Assembly: GCA_021464415.1 (NCBI GenBank)
Contig: JAKCWG010000856.1
Span: 310,001-374,000 of the forward strand
DNA: 64,000 bases
Direction of reading: 5' to 3'
DNA from: Lonicera japonica
Lineage: Eukaryota; Streptophyta; Magnoliopsida; Dipsacales; Caprifoliaceae
The notes under the pieces are model-generated. The model did no database searches. It was not told the origin of the DNA and saw nothing but the letters and a program-made list of their open reading frames with translations. This document shows, in pieces, positions 49,728-62,071 of this stretch (position 1 is its first letter; every line of letters starts with the position of its first letter). Position numbers and translations under genes: made by a program.

Positions 49728-51358
49728 TGTTGACCTTAAAGTCAATTAATCTTATTTTAATAATTACAATAAGTTAATAAAGTATTATTTAACTCGGTTG
49801 TTCCAATGATGATAGCCATTTTAACCGATATATCTCCCGACCAACTGTAAGTTCAAACCGAAGCAAATCTCACACAAGCTTTACAAACGCCTCTACTTAC
49901 AAGAAATAAACTCAAGTGATATACATGTGCTATACAAAGCCAAGAAAAGATCTAGATCATCAAGCAAGTGAAGATATGCACAAGAATGTTCTCCACATGT
50001 TCTACAAGTTATCAAAACCAAGAAAGGATCAAGAACATCAAACAAGTAAAGATACGCACAAGAAAATCAAGCATCACGAAGACTCGAATTATCATTAAAT
50101 GGAGTGAGTGCTTAGATTTTATGTAAAGATACTTAATTGATCAAATCCCTATAGTTCAAACATATTCTTGCATCTTTTAAAGATTGATTCAAACTAGCTT
50201 GAAATTGAATTTATTTGAAAAACATCATTTTACAAAAACCGAGTTTCAAAATAAATTCATATTAATTTTAAATGATCATATTTTAAGATATAATAAAAAT
50301 AAGTATCTTAGAAACATATCTTTGAGGTTCAAAAATCATTAGAATTTTATTTGGAACTAAATTGTTAAATTGCAAAAATATTTTTATTTTACATTTAAAA
50401 TTCTCTCAATTTTTGTCCAGTTTTGATCTAACGGTAAGATGGAGGCCTTCCTAAACTCCGATCATTTTAAAAATTTTAAAGTATTTAGACAACAACTCCT
50501 GGCAATCTTGAATGAAATCTGAGCATGATCCAACGGTCTAATTGGGAGAAATTAACAAAATAGTTTTGAATTTTGTTTTGTCAAAACTAGCTGTTGGAAA
50601 GTTTGAAAATGTATACCTTGGAGTCAAAACCTCTCTTAATCATCCCCAACGGCCATATGGTTTTGCAATCTATATATATGATGTCTTAGACATGTTTTAA
50701 TACACTTGAATCATTCTACAAAATTATTTTACATATATACAAAGTTATTGAAGTATTCAATTCATTTTATTGATCATATTCTTCATTTTTGAGGTATATA
50801 TTTTGATCAATTTTGATATCTCTTAGTGTGAGCTTCATTTTTATTTTGTCATATACAACAGAGATATTGTACATTGGTTTTTGTCACCAAAACTCATTTG
50901 AATCATAATTGTGAGAGGTGTATCTCATAGATTAGCAAGAGGGATTTCTTGTGAAAGTATTGAAGGTGTTTTCAATACTTGTGAGAGTGTGTGATAAGAA
51001 TACACTTGTAGAAGTTTGATCTTCACCCGGAAGGAGATCGGTTATAGTGGAAATTCTCGGGGAACTAACCAAGCGCGGAGTAAGGGGAACAAGCCGAACC
51101 ATGTGGACAAAAAAATCTTCGACTTCAAATTGGTTCAATCTTTCTTACTCAATCTCTTTATTTATTTGTTATATTAATTGATTGAAGTTGCTTATATTAT
51201 TTTTTATTCTTGGGATTGATTATTTAATTGATTGTTTTCCTTGATAAACTTATTTAACTAAGTTGTTTTGCTTAAATATTTTAAAAATGTTTTAATTCCG
51301 CATTAAGTTTTTAAAACCCTATTCACCCCCCCCCCTCTAGGGTATTTTCCGACCTACA
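49728..51358 (+). repeat. 3' LTR of the Sirevirus-type element
   Basis: 1631 bp, TGTTGACCTT...CCGACCTACA, followed by the target duplication GTGTT. The C-homopolymer is shorter than in the 5' LTR (about 11, near 51326). Confidence 0.95.
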
Positions 51359-52216
51359 GTGTTTCTTAGAAAATACAATGTTTCCTTTGAGATCAAATTG
51401 AATGAAGAGGCTTCAACTATTTTTTTTGTTTTTGCTTGAAAATTCAACTACATAATCAGGTTATAAAGACTTGTAGTGAATTATTAATTGACTTGTAAAT
51501 TTATAGCATAATTTATCAGCTAGATATTTCTAGTGTAAGAGGGAACTTTTAGTATTAGCTTAATAACCAAGTATTCCACATATCCAGATAATGTATTTCT
51601 GGTAGGATAAAGCAAAGTGTACTCAACATTAACTAACCCATCTTTGTTCTTCCATTTCCCTTCTTTGTTCATTTCAACAATTTCTTTATCAAATTTGTAT
51701 ATGGTGGGATGAACTTATTTGTTATATATGTGTGGTCATAATATTTTTCTAGTAAGAGACATTTTAGGGATAAAAGCAAAATCGTGTATGCTCAAACCCA
51801 AATCGAAAAATTAAATATCTTAAAAAGTTGGACCGAAATGTGATAGAATGGTATCAGAGCAGGAATCATAGCCACAAGTGTGTCAATAAGGACATTATGA
51901 TCTGCAAAGGGGTGGATGTAATGACCTTAATGTTGTGAAAGAGCTACTGTTTGTATCCCGAAGTGGCTACAATAGATACTGGCAAGTTACACACTACGGA
52001 TATTTGTTCCACACTAAACACTAGGTATAGTTATATGATGTGGTATATATGTGTGACCACAAATTCTTACTACTCCACCTTAAGCTGTAAGTACAAGCCC
52101 AAATAATTAGGCATCCCGACTTCACAACTATTCTACTTGAAAACTACAACTCCCTAACTTTAAATATTGCATGGGTTGGTGTTTATAGAGAAGGTTGGAG
52201 ATATTGAGAGAAAAAT
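51359..52216. other. Spacer with a primer-binding-site relic
   Basis: TGGTATCAGAGC at 51849-51860 is a tRNA-Met primer-binding sequence with no recognisable LTR edge beside it, so it marks an older decayed LTR element. No coding region was seen. Confidence 0.45.
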
Positions 52217-52506
52217 TGCTGATATGAACAAAGAAGGGAAATATTATTAAAATAATAGAGAGTGGGAGAGAGAGAAAGAAGAAAATAAGAGAAAATCTAC
52301 TTATTCAACTTATATCTAATATGGGTAGGGGTTATCTATATTTATATTAAGAGCTAACGTCCTTACTTCTCTACAAAATCAATGTAGGACAAGTTAGACT
52401 ATATATACTACGAGGTAATCTCATCATTCATACCACAATTCCAATGTGGGACAAATTGTCTCTTATAATTTACTTATAGACACCCACATATCAATATTTT
52501 ACAACA
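52217..52506 (-). repeat. 3' LTR of a minus-strand copia element
   Basis: On the minus strand it starts TGTTGTAAAATATTGATATG right after the purine tract AAGGGGGAG (52515-52507). It contains a TAATATAAATATAG TATA-like site near 52340. The far end (about 52217) is a guess from a CA dinucleotide. Confidence 0.6.
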
Positions 52507-52797
52507 CTCCCCCCTTGGATGTCCATTATGCCACAATTCAATGACAGTTACCTCATTAAAACCTTCCCAAGGAAAAACCTAGTGGGAGAAAAACCAAAGT
52601 GAAGGAAAAAGTGTACAATATTCTTTTGGATCATTAAACTAGCATCAAACGCACAATATGTTGCTTCATTAAAACCTTAACTAGGAAAACCCAATGGGAT
52701 AAAACCTAGTTAAAGGAAAAAGAATACAGCGTGCAAATATTAGGTAACATACTTTAGGATGCTCCCCCTGATTATTTACTCCCCCTAATGACAACAC

Positions 52798-55181
52798 TTA
52801 CATAGTTTGATTATAAAGTCGACACATGCCAATATCATAAACTAACTTCTGGAATATCGATTTCGGTAATGACTTTGTGAATAGATCAGCTAAGTTGTCA
52901 TTGGAACGGATTTCCTTGACTTCAATCTCTTTATTCTTCTGAAACTCATAAATGAAGAAGAACTTAGGGGAAATATGTTTAGTCCTGTCACCTTTGATGA
53001 AACCTTTTTGAATTTGTGCTCTACATGCTGCATTGTCTTCATAGATAATACTTGGAACATCTGTAATAGAAGACAACTGACAAGAACTACGAATATGATT
53101 GATTAGAGATCTCAACCATAAACATTCTCGACTAGCTTCATTAAGAGCAAAAATTTTAAAATGATTAGAAGTAGTGGCTACTAAAGTTTGTTTAGTAGAT
53201 CACCAAGAGATAGCGGTATTACCACTAAGAAATACATAACCTATTTGAGATCATGTCTTATAAGGATCAGAAAGATATCATAATTCTACATATCCTATTA
53301 ACTCAGAACCATTATAATCATGTGAATAAAATAAGCCTAAATCTATGGTTCCTTGTAAATATCTGAGGATTTGTTTGACACCAGTCCAATGTCATTTAGT
53401 TGGTGCTGAGTATATCTAGCAAGCAAATTAACAGAGAAGGAAATATCCGGCCTAGTACATTATGCTAATTATAATAGGGTACCAATTGAACTTAAATATA
53501 GTACTTCAGGACCTAATACTTCTTCATCATCTTCCTTAGGACGGTATAAATCTTTCTTTACATCTAAAGACCAGACAACCATGGGAGTGCTTTGTGGATG
53601 TGCTTTGTCCACTTCAAAATGTTTCAATATATTCTCAGTATAGTTAGATTGATACACTAATATCCCACTACTTCTTTCGATCTAGAAGCAGGGACAAATT
53701 TTATTTTTCCAAGGTCCTTCATTTCAAACTCCTTCTTCAAATATTTTGAAGTTTTTTCGAGCTCTTCTTAAGTCCTGATTAGATTAATATCATCTACATA
53801 AACTGCTACTATAGAAAATCCTTTTAAGAATTTCTTTATAAAGACACATGGGCAAATGGAATTGTTTTCATATCCTTCCTTAGACAAATAATGATTAAGA
53901 TGATTGTACCACATTCTTCTAAATTGCTTAAGTCCGTATAGTGAACGTCTTAGTTATATCGAGTACGTACTCCATGGCTTTGCTTCATGCAAATTAAATC
54001 CTTCTGGAATTTTCATATAAATGTCTGTGTCTAAGTCCCTGTATAAATAAGCAGTTACAACATCCATGAGTCTCATATATAATCTTTCAATAACTGCTAA
54101 ATTTATTAGATATCTGAAAGTTATTGTATCTATAACAGGGGAATATGTTTAATCAAAATCATTCCCAGGTTTCTGCAAGAAACCTTGTGCCACAAGTCGT
54201 GCCTTGTATCGTGTGATTTCATTCTTCTAATTCATTTTCTTTACAAACACCCATTTGTAACCTATAGGATTAACACCTTTTGGGTTTGTACTATAGATCG
54301 AAATATACCTTGTTTATTTAGAGACTCCAATTCTGCCTTGATGGCAATTTTTCATTTTGGCCAATCTTTTCTTTGTCGACATTCATTTAATGTACGTGGT
54401 TCTGTATCATTTTTATCATTGCCCTTCAATACTTCAGTAGCTACTGCAAATGCAAATACGTCATCGATGACCTTTTTGTTTTTATTCAACATTTCTCTTG
54501 AATAAGTGTACAGTATAAATATCTCTTCACTATGTGGTACCAATGCCTCTTCGAGGGCTTTTATAGTCTCTTCAAGGACTTTTTCTAAAACAATGACCTC
54601 TTCTGGGGCCTTAGAGAGAGTTAATTTTCCCATGACCTCTTCTTAACTGAAATAGGGAACCTCTTCAGGAGTGTTCTTAGGGCATGATTGCTTAGTCTTC
54701 TTCTTTTAGGGAGCTGAGTCTTTGGAACCTATAGGTCTGTATGCTTCCAGCATGGTGCAGATTCATTAGCTGTCAAATTTTTATTTTGCCCTTTAGGGAC
54801 ATTGATTTTGGCAGGTGCATTCGTAGTTGGCATATGTGAGTTTATTATTATCGCTGCATCATTAAATCCATCAGGTAATTTGTTCGCAATTTTTTTGCAA
54901 ATGTACTATTCTCCGTAGTTCTTTCTCACATTCTGATGTACGTGGGTTCAAATGAGACAAAGTGAGATTATTTCAAGATATTTTTAGCCGTTCTTTTGGA
55001 ATGAGTAGTTCTATAGGAACTTTCATATCCCCCCTTAACGGCAGAAATACTATCTCATCAAATTGACAATCTCCAAAACGTGTAGTAAACACATCTCCTA
55101 TTATTGGTTCTAAATACCAAATAACGGAAGGTGGATTAAAACCTACATAGATCTCATTGAGGGCCCATCTTAGTGCGTTGG
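52798..55181 (-). pseudogene. Copia pol relic (integrase C-terminus to RNase H)
   Basis: Reading on the minus strand from the right: an integrase C-terminal region (IYVGFNPPSVIWYLEP, CQFDEIVFLPL), an acidic linker region (54633-54352), reverse transcriptase and connection pieces (MYQSNYTENILKHFEVDKAH at 53657, CTRPDISFSVNLLARY), and RNase H (53115-52798: IYEDNAACRAQ, KGDRTKHISPKFFF, SNDNLADLFTKSLPKS). Many stops and frame changes; only three segments stay open for more than 60 codons. The right side is cut by the LTR beginning at 55182, inside integrase. The lineage is a different copia clade from the Sirevirus-type element. Confidence 0.85.
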
Positions 55182-56559
55182 TGTGAGAATCTGCAAATGC
55201 AACCCCCGGGTCTCGATCCCGTGTTTAGGTGTCTGAAAAGTCAAAACGGATTCCGACGTTCTATTTGCTTTTAATCGTGTTGGAAGTTCCTATTATCTAT
55301 TTCTAAATGCAAAGGGGTTTGTTTCAGAGTCGTCAGTACATTTTCCTAGAAAACGGACAAAAGGGGTGGTGTAAGAGGAAAGGCTATAGACAAGCCTTTC
55401 TTTACACCTTTATCTACGAAACCAGGGTTCTATAGGGTTCGAAAACTATGTTACTGTTTGGGAAGGTATTAAGCACTCGTTCCGCCCTTTTCATCTATAG
55501 CAATCTTATGTGTTTATTCTATGTTGAAAAACTTGGATGCTTTTAGTAACAGTCTACTGCTTCCCGAATGAAAAACCCTAATTTTTGGAAATGGGGAAAG
55601 AGGTAAAAAAAAACCTTTGTGTTCCATAATCCAATTGTTTTGGTTTTGAAAATCTGATTACTAGTGACGAAAGTTTATTTTATTTATTTTGAAATGAGAG
55701 TGATTCGGTATTGTTTCCTCATATAACAATATCAATTATTTCGTTTGGTTAATTTAGAAAAGATCGGATCTTTATCAGAACTAATTCAATCTGGAATTTG
55801 AACTCGTTGAGGCGAGTTTTTATCAAAACTATCGTAATCTATAGGGAAGACAAGATAGATCTGAATTTAATTCCTAAGTAAGTCACATCGATCATGGTTT
55901 TGAAAACCTAATTTTATCCGGACGATAATGTTTTTACTTTTCTGGTTTTGCAAATAATTTATCAGGGTTTTTGTTTTGAAACCAGTATACTATTTTGAAA
56001 CTTGTCAATAAGTTTATTCAAATAAAATGTGGACAGAATAATAAAAATAAAACAAGTACACATATATCTAATTTTAAATACTGTAAGATGTTTTCTTTAC
56101 CTTCCCGACGAGAATAATAATAAATGAGAAAATATGATACAGCAAAGAGATCTCTGGCGATAATCAGCTTTCTCCTCTTCAGATATTTTTGAGAATTCGA
56201 TTCCAGAAATGAGACATGTCGAGTGTTGAAAATAGATTCAATAATTCTTCGGGAATAAGACGATCGCAGAATATACTTGATAAAAGACCAGAAAATCAGA
56301 TAGAATAATAGAACTCTCATATCCCAAAGTGCTATCCTTAAACCCTTGGGGCTGTTGGCCTATTTATAGTGTTGGGGAGGGATTGTCGCGCAACATACTG
56401 GTTTATCGCGCGATAATCCCCCTTAGAAATAGGTTTGTTTTGGCAAACAAACCCCTTCGGAGCAGTTTCGGGTGCTTGGGTGGGGCTCAAACTCCAAAAA
56501 AATGTGCTTTTCATTAGTCGTTAGGGTTCTGGTAGGGGTCACGGATTGGGGTGTCTACA
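55182..56559 (-). repeat. LTR of the Tat-like family, probably a 3' LTR
   Basis: 1378 bp. It has the same termini as the LTR at 12032-12817 (plus strand TGTGAGAATC...GTGTCTACA) but is about 590 bp longer, so the 12032 copy lacks internal sequence or is a shorter subfamily. There is no primer-binding site at its left edge, so it is not a 5' LTR. It cuts the copia relic to its left. I infer it is the 3' LTR of a minus-strand element extending right. A solo LTR is possible; no 5-bp duplication was seen. Confidence 0.8.
56361..56416 (-). promoter_or_regulatory. LTR promoter: TATA box and palindromes
   Basis: Minus-strand TATAAATA (plus 56368-56361). Upstream in the sense direction lie TTGTCGCGCAACA (56383-56395) and the perfect 14-bp palindrome TTATCGCGCGATAA (56403-56416). 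The layout matches the LTR at 12032-12817. Confidence 0.7.
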
Positions 56560-56677
56560 AACCCTCTCGACTCAAGCTTTTTGCTGGTCAAGAAATTGAG
56601 GCGACTGGAAGAGACCATGGTCCATGGCTCCCGTAAGAACTCTAAGAGAGTGTGCATATGCAGGAGTGTTTGTGAGT

Positions 56678-57160
56678 GCCTCCGGCGAGGGCTTGTGATT
56701 GGTTTGCCTCTTAAAGAGGGCTTTTGTTACCTCGTTGGCTCTTTCGAGGGCTTTATTTGCTCCACTCGCCATAGATGGGAGGACTACCACTGCTCCACTC
56801 GCCTCATTTGGGAGGACTACCATTGCTCCACTGCCTCTCTGGGAGGACTTAATCTTATCGCCTCATGTGGGAGGACTACTATTGCTCTACTGCGTCTCTT
56901 GGAGGACTTGATCTTCTCGCCTCATGTGGGAGGACTACCATTACTCCACTGCCTCTATGGGAGGACTTGATCTTCACACCTCATGTGGGAGGACTACCAC
57001 TACTCCACTGCCTCTCTGGAAGGACTTGATCTTCTCGCCTTGCCTCTCTAGCAGGGCTTTTATCTGTAACAGGAAAAAACAAAAGCTGCCTTCGGGGAGG
57101 GCTTTGTCAGGGTTTTGCCTCTGGTGAGGGCTTCTTCTTGTGATTGGCCTCTAAGAGGGC
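56678..57160. repeat. Array of GCCTC...GAGGGC inverted repeats with a 59-bp tandem core
   Basis: Seven or more short imperfect hairpins of the form GCCTCN(0-8)GAGGGC (for example 56678-56692 and 57147-57160). Between them, about 4.5 copies of a 59-bp direct repeat (56777 to about 57040) contain GGGAGGACTAC and GGGAGGACTTGATCTT. The position is the Tat-like element's internal region next to its LTR. Open frames here are by-products of the repeat. Confidence 0.75.
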
Positions 57161-58019
57161 TTAGTGTTTGTGGTTTGCCTTCGGTAAAAACGGTTCTTGG
57201 TACTTATCTTCGACTGCTAGAGTGAAAGAGAGAAAACGAGAGGAAATGGAACTCGCCATGAGTTTAATCTTATCAAGATGTTCTCCCTCTCCCTGGATCT
57301 TTCTAAAAAAAATTTCTTATTTGTTTTCTCGAGCAAGAACACTTCCTTTTTAGAAAACAGTTTTCTAGATTTCTTTTGGTTTTCGCAAAGTGATGATTCG
57401 AAGACTTATTTCCAAGTTATTTCTTATGTATCGTGCTGAAAAGAAAATTTGTTTGAAAAGGAATCTCTGATCTCTTTTGGTCCTTATCTTTTCATTTGTA
57501 GGCCCACATCGTTTTCTGTTTTTTGATGTCTTTATTTCTCTCTCGTTTTGGGAAAGATTTTTCTTGGCATTCTCTGTTTTTGAGCAAGAGTCTTTTTATC
57601 CCGTTTAGTGTGATCAGGAGCCTTACTCACCCAAAACGAAGCCCTAAGCCGGTTTGGCCTAGCTGTCACTTTTGGTGTGGCTCTCCCTGTTACTCTATTC
57701 ATTTATGTTTCTCTCACTTGCTCTGGGCTTTTGTGCGGGTTTTTCTCTTTTCTACTCTTTTAATTTTTTCTATTCTTGTCTTATTTTGACATATTTTCTC
57801 TCTTATGGATGGTTTCAGCCTTTTGAGCAGTGCAGAGATTCTTTAACGGATGGACTCTATTCTCGCAATTCATCTGAAAAATAACTTGGAAATCTTTGTC
57901 TTTTGATTTTCACCTCGAGTGTGCGATTTTTATAGAAAGGTCACGAAAACTATTTTCCGGAGTGTAATTGTAGGAGAAACAAATAAGACCAAGGTCAAAA
58001 AATCAGGGGAGGGATAAAA
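57161..58019. other. Tat-like internal non-coding sequence
   Basis: T/C-rich on the plus strand. No recognisable protein; the short ORFs are Phe/Ser/Leu-rich. Confidence 0.5.
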
Positions 58020-58103
58020 TGTTGCGCAACACTTTGGTGGAGGACCATTTGTCGCCCGACAAAATGGGCATTTATCGCACGACAATCGTGTCCAGTATAT
58101 AAA
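58020..58103 (+). promoter_or_regulatory. Promoter of the PMD-like gene: palindromes and TATA box
   Basis: TGTTGCGCAACA (58020-58031, perfect), TTTGTCGCCCGACAAA (58048-58063, 7-bp arms) and TTTATCGCACGACAA (58071-58085) lie just upstream of TATATAAA (58096-58103). This is the same motif class as in the LTRs of this family, in the opposite orientation. Confidence 0.65.
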
Positions 58104-58169
58104 CCCTTTGCTGAGCTCATTCCAGCTCATTTTTTCATTTCTTTTTCTCTCTCTAGCTTTCCTTTCTCT

Positions 58170-61100
58170 CTTCTCTCTAGCACGGAAGCCCTGTCGCATT
58201 AGGTTTACACCGACTTTCTATTATTTCTCTATATATCTTTATAGACCCTGTACAGTCGGACCGATTAGAGGGTGACCAGGAGGAGGTCACCTTTACTGAT
58301 GCTCAGGGAGTTCTCTGTTGTAGTCCTCACCAGGAAGACTGGGCCGACATCGATTGGTATGGTGAGGACAAGGTGGATCGTGGTCGGGCCGTGATTTACC
58401 AGGATGTTAGTCGAGCAGCTCCTATCTCGGACGTCCCTTGGCTCTTAATGGAGCCTGTCTCACATGAGATCAGTCGACGGTCTTTGGTATGTCTTCTCAA
58501 GATCTTTCATTTTGTGTATTTATACATGTTTTAAACTTTTAACATATTATCTTCGTCGTTTCCTGCATGTTAAGTAATCTGTATATTAGTACACATGTTC
58601 GCCTGATAATAATATCCGATTTAGAGAATACATACTTTACCGTGACACCCTTAGATTTTTAAGAAATTACATAATTTACCCTTATAAATCCTTTAACTCT
58701 CATAATTACACCAAAGTACCCTCAGGTTTTGGAATTTACATAATTTACCCTTATAAACCCTATAAGTCTCGTAATTACACCCAAATTACCCTTAGGTTTT
58801 GGTAAATTACATAATTTACCCTCATAAGTCCTATAACTCTCATAATTATACCAAAGTACCCTCAGGTTTTGAAAATTACATAATTTACCCTTATAAGCCA
58901 TATAACTCTCGTAATTACACCAAAGTACCCTCAGGTTTGAAAAGTATATAATTTATCCTCATAAACCTTATAATTCTCATAATTACACCAACGTACCCTC
59001 AGGTTTTAAAAATTATATAATTTACCCTCATAAATCATATAACTCTCATAATTATACCAAAGTACCCTCAGGTTTTTGGAAAATACATAATTTACCCTTA
59101 TATGCCCTATAACTCTTATAATTACACTAATATATGTATATATCTGTTGTCGTCTGCAATGGGTTGGCCGAGGTTGGGGTTCTCCCAACACCATTTTTTA
59201 CTAGTGGCGACATGCACCGGCCTCTATTCAGGAGTTGCTCCTCGCAACTCTCTTTGGCAACTTTCTCAATGCCTTACCAGAGCTAGTATCGAGGGCAGTA
59301 ATTATGGTGTCGTCCCTTGCCACTCATTGCTGGGACACCACACACATGTTCCATTGGAGCTGGGGAGAGATGACGATGACTCCCCTAGACCTGTTCGCTT
59401 TGACTAGGTACCTTCGGGGGGGTCCTTATCCAAATTGACGTTCCCTTATCCCTTTCCTCCGAAGGCATTGTCTATTCTTTTGGGTTATTTTTGAAGCTAC
59501 AGAGTTCTGGTAATACGATCCCCCGGGCTGTATTGATCACCTGTTTAGCAACAGAGAGAGCTAGGTTGGTTTCTACAAGAGGGCAGCTGACTAGGCAGGA
59601 GGCGCGCAAGTATGCTCGTGTCTTGCTGTTACTGATGCTCCATGATTTGTTAGAGGCCCGTGGGGAGGATACGGCCCATCTCTGGTGGCTGCCCTACATT
59701 CGAGACTTCAGCATCATGTTTGACTTTGACTGGGGCGGCTACATTTTGGCTGTCCTTTACGATGCTATGGACCAGGTCTCCCTTCATTTGGCCCTGAACC
59801 TTAAGGGCTTTTCTTTATTGTGGGAGGTATAAACTTCTGATCTTTTCCTTACTTCGTGCTTACAATTACCTGTTAATTGTAGCTAATATTCTCTATGTTC
59901 TTCTTCCTTTTCCAAAGTTCCATTTGTGGCATACACCCGCTGAGGTCTTGCCTAGGTAGATTTCCTCATTGAGAATGAGGATCAATTTCCGCTTTTCCAC
60001 CGGTTCATAGCGGGAAACTACAAGACTCCTTATGTATATCTGACCCGAGAGACTGCAACTCATGACATATTAGAGGAGTACGTAAGTATTTAGTTTGATA
60101 TAGTTTAGTTCAATTTTATATATATCCGGCATAAATGACTAAATATAATTTATTCTTCGCTTTTTAAATTGACTGGGCCCCATGGGGTGATTTAGGCCTT
60201 CATTTTGGCTATACTCAGGCTCTGACTGTCTCGAGGACCAGACGATTGATTCGTGATGAGTATGGTCTTGGGTTTTATCTTGGTTAGCGGTCTATCGTTA
60301 GCACACGCTGGCTAGTGGCCTCGGGTTCTGTCATTTCCACCGATTTTGATAAGGCGGATTGGCAAGATTGATTCGGTGATGGTGCAGGCCTTAGTGGATG
60401 GGCTTGATTTCTAGACCTTCGTCGAAGAGGGTGACCATCCCTTCTTTGCGACTTGATACCTGATGAGAGAGAGGAAGGGGACTCAGGGTTAAGTCTTCTA
60501 CGATCGATACCGAGCGTTGGGTGGTGATCCCAACTACGTACGAGGATAATTTCACCTAGCTGGGACGGTCCTGGGATATTTACCACCTGTCCCCAACCAG
60601 AGGGACAACATTCTTGATTTCGATGATGAGGATCCTGAGGGAGAGAGGGGTGTTCCTGCTACTACCGAGGGTGACGGTGGTAACAGACCCGGGGGGTGAG
60701 AGAGGTGGGACAACAGTAGTTCCTGAGTAGCCACCTCAGACTACACCTGTGGAGGAGCCGAGTACCGACGCTGAGGCTTTTCAATTTCCTACGGGCCCTT
60801 CAATATCTCTAGGGGGTATATTTGAGGAGACTGAGGCCGCGGAGAGAGGAGGCACTAGCTTCATAGAGCGGTTTTGGGAGCTTGAGGACTTTGGTGCTAA
60901 TTACGAGCAGTTCGAGCAGACCCCTCTTGCTATGGCGGCCACTCCTTCCAGTGGGATCCCGCCTTTGAGAGAGACTGCTATAGTCGATCCCGAGGCATTC
61001 ATACTTATGCTACATTGATCCCGATTCACCTGTCTGTCATGGGCCCTCCGGCCCGGTCCCTTGATATGGATGCTTCATCTTCTTGCCCTCCTTTACATCC

Positions 61101-61588
61101 GAGACAAGAGGAGGGTGGTTATACTTTAGCTGCGGCAGGCCTGGTTGGCCTTTTGGTGGATATCCCGCCGTTTCCATAGGATATTGTGTACGTCGAAGCG
61201 GGTCTTCATAGGTATATAGTGCCAGAGATCCCCCTTCCTGATGATTCTCTGAGCTTCTTGCGCAGCCGTTCTGATGATGAGGTCTTTTTCCCTTCTCTTC
61301 TACTTTTTCCTTTCTTTGTTTGTGCATTTTTATCATTCTTGTATTGATTCAGTCTGTTTCTATGGTGATAGGTGGTTTCGGTCCACGTAGGCGATTTGTA
61401 AGCTTTGTACACCCATTCCTTATACAACTGGAACTTGTTGCAATTCGTAGGTCGTGATCCTACTACCTATATGCATGACTATCGGAGAGCGGTCGAGATT
61501 TCTCTGTATGCGAATGATTCCATGATTTCATCTCGAACGCGAACCGAGCCTCGGAGAAGTAGTAGTCGAACATTCAGGCACTCTTGAT
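58170..61588 (+). pseudogene. Plant-mobile-domain-like gene, decayed, antisense to its host element
   Basis: Plus-strand exon-like pieces separated by GT-AG-type introns. Exon 1 (to about 58485) has YGEDKVDRGRAVIYQDVSRA and ends at G|GTATG. A second block (about 59200-59438) reads ELLLATLFGNFL and CWDTTHMFHWSWGEMTMTPL. A third (59491-59827) has LITCLATERARLVSTRGQLT and GGYILAVLYDAMDQ. A fourth (about 59945-60082) has NYKTPYVYLTRE; a fifth (about 60175-60290) has WAPWGDLGLHFGYTQAL. The WGEM and GGYILAVLYD-type motifs resemble the plant mobile domain (PF10536; MAIN/MAIL1 family), known to be carried by Ty3/gypsy elements. Several stops and frame breaks; the start codon appears lost. An acidic tail continues to about 61588. 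Confidence 0.6.
58627..59130. repeat. Minisatellite of about 68 bp in the first intron of the PMD-like gene
   Basis: Seven diverged copies of a 68-73 bp unit containing CATAATTTACCCTTATAA, CTCTCATAATTACACCAAAG and TACCCTCAGGTTTT. It lies between the first and second exon-like pieces. Confidence 0.85.
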
Positions 61589-62071
61589 CTTTCGTGATTC
61601 GCCCTACGACTCCTATTCAGATGAAGGGCCTTCTCAGGTTACTGTTCCTCCCTTCCAAAAGTCCTAATAGTTGATCTCACTCCTGAGGAAGGCTCGGGGC
61701 GATAGCAAGAGCATGTCGAAGCAAGATCGAGTAGATTAGCTTCTTTTCCTACTTTTTAGTAACTTTTGGACAAAAATGTAGTTTGAACAAAACGTTAGTA
61801 GTTAGCCTGTCTTAAGTTTTTGAAAATTGTTCTTGTTGGATTTATACTACTCATAAATGATATACATATACTTTTCTTATGTGTTTGTGGCAAAAAAAAT
61901 ATTAATATACATATATATATATATAATCAGTAAGGTTTAGTAATCATACCATTTATTCATAGAATCCCTTTAGGGTTCCTGCAAAAGAACAAAGTAAGCA
62001 CAGTGTGTACAAAAGTAGTTCTTTTGGCAAGAATGCTTTACGTGCCTCAAAAGAGAGTAAAAAAATAGGGT
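61589..62071. other. Spacer between the two antisense genes
   Basis: AT-rich, no gene seen. A (TA)n run lies near 61911-61924. Confidence 0.5.

Larger units (their letters stand above)
42661..51358 (+). mobile_element. Complete Sirevirus-type Ty1/copia retrotransposon
   Basis: 8698 bp with two LTRs (42661-44299 and 49728-51358), a primer-binding site, decayed gag-pol and a polypurine tract. It is flanked by the 5-bp target-site duplication GTGTT (42656-42660 and 51359-51363). The gag-pol type, the zinc-knuckle gag and the GGGGGAG-rich 3' region fit the Sirevirus (SIRE/Maximus) lineage. It starts 116 bp after the WAK stop codon, in the same orientation. Confidence 0.95.

Noticed and set aside
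56551..57127. Plus-strand ORFs of 67-139 codons across the GGGAGGACTACC repeat
   Set aside because: They are periodic translations of the 59-bp repeat, with no family resemblance.
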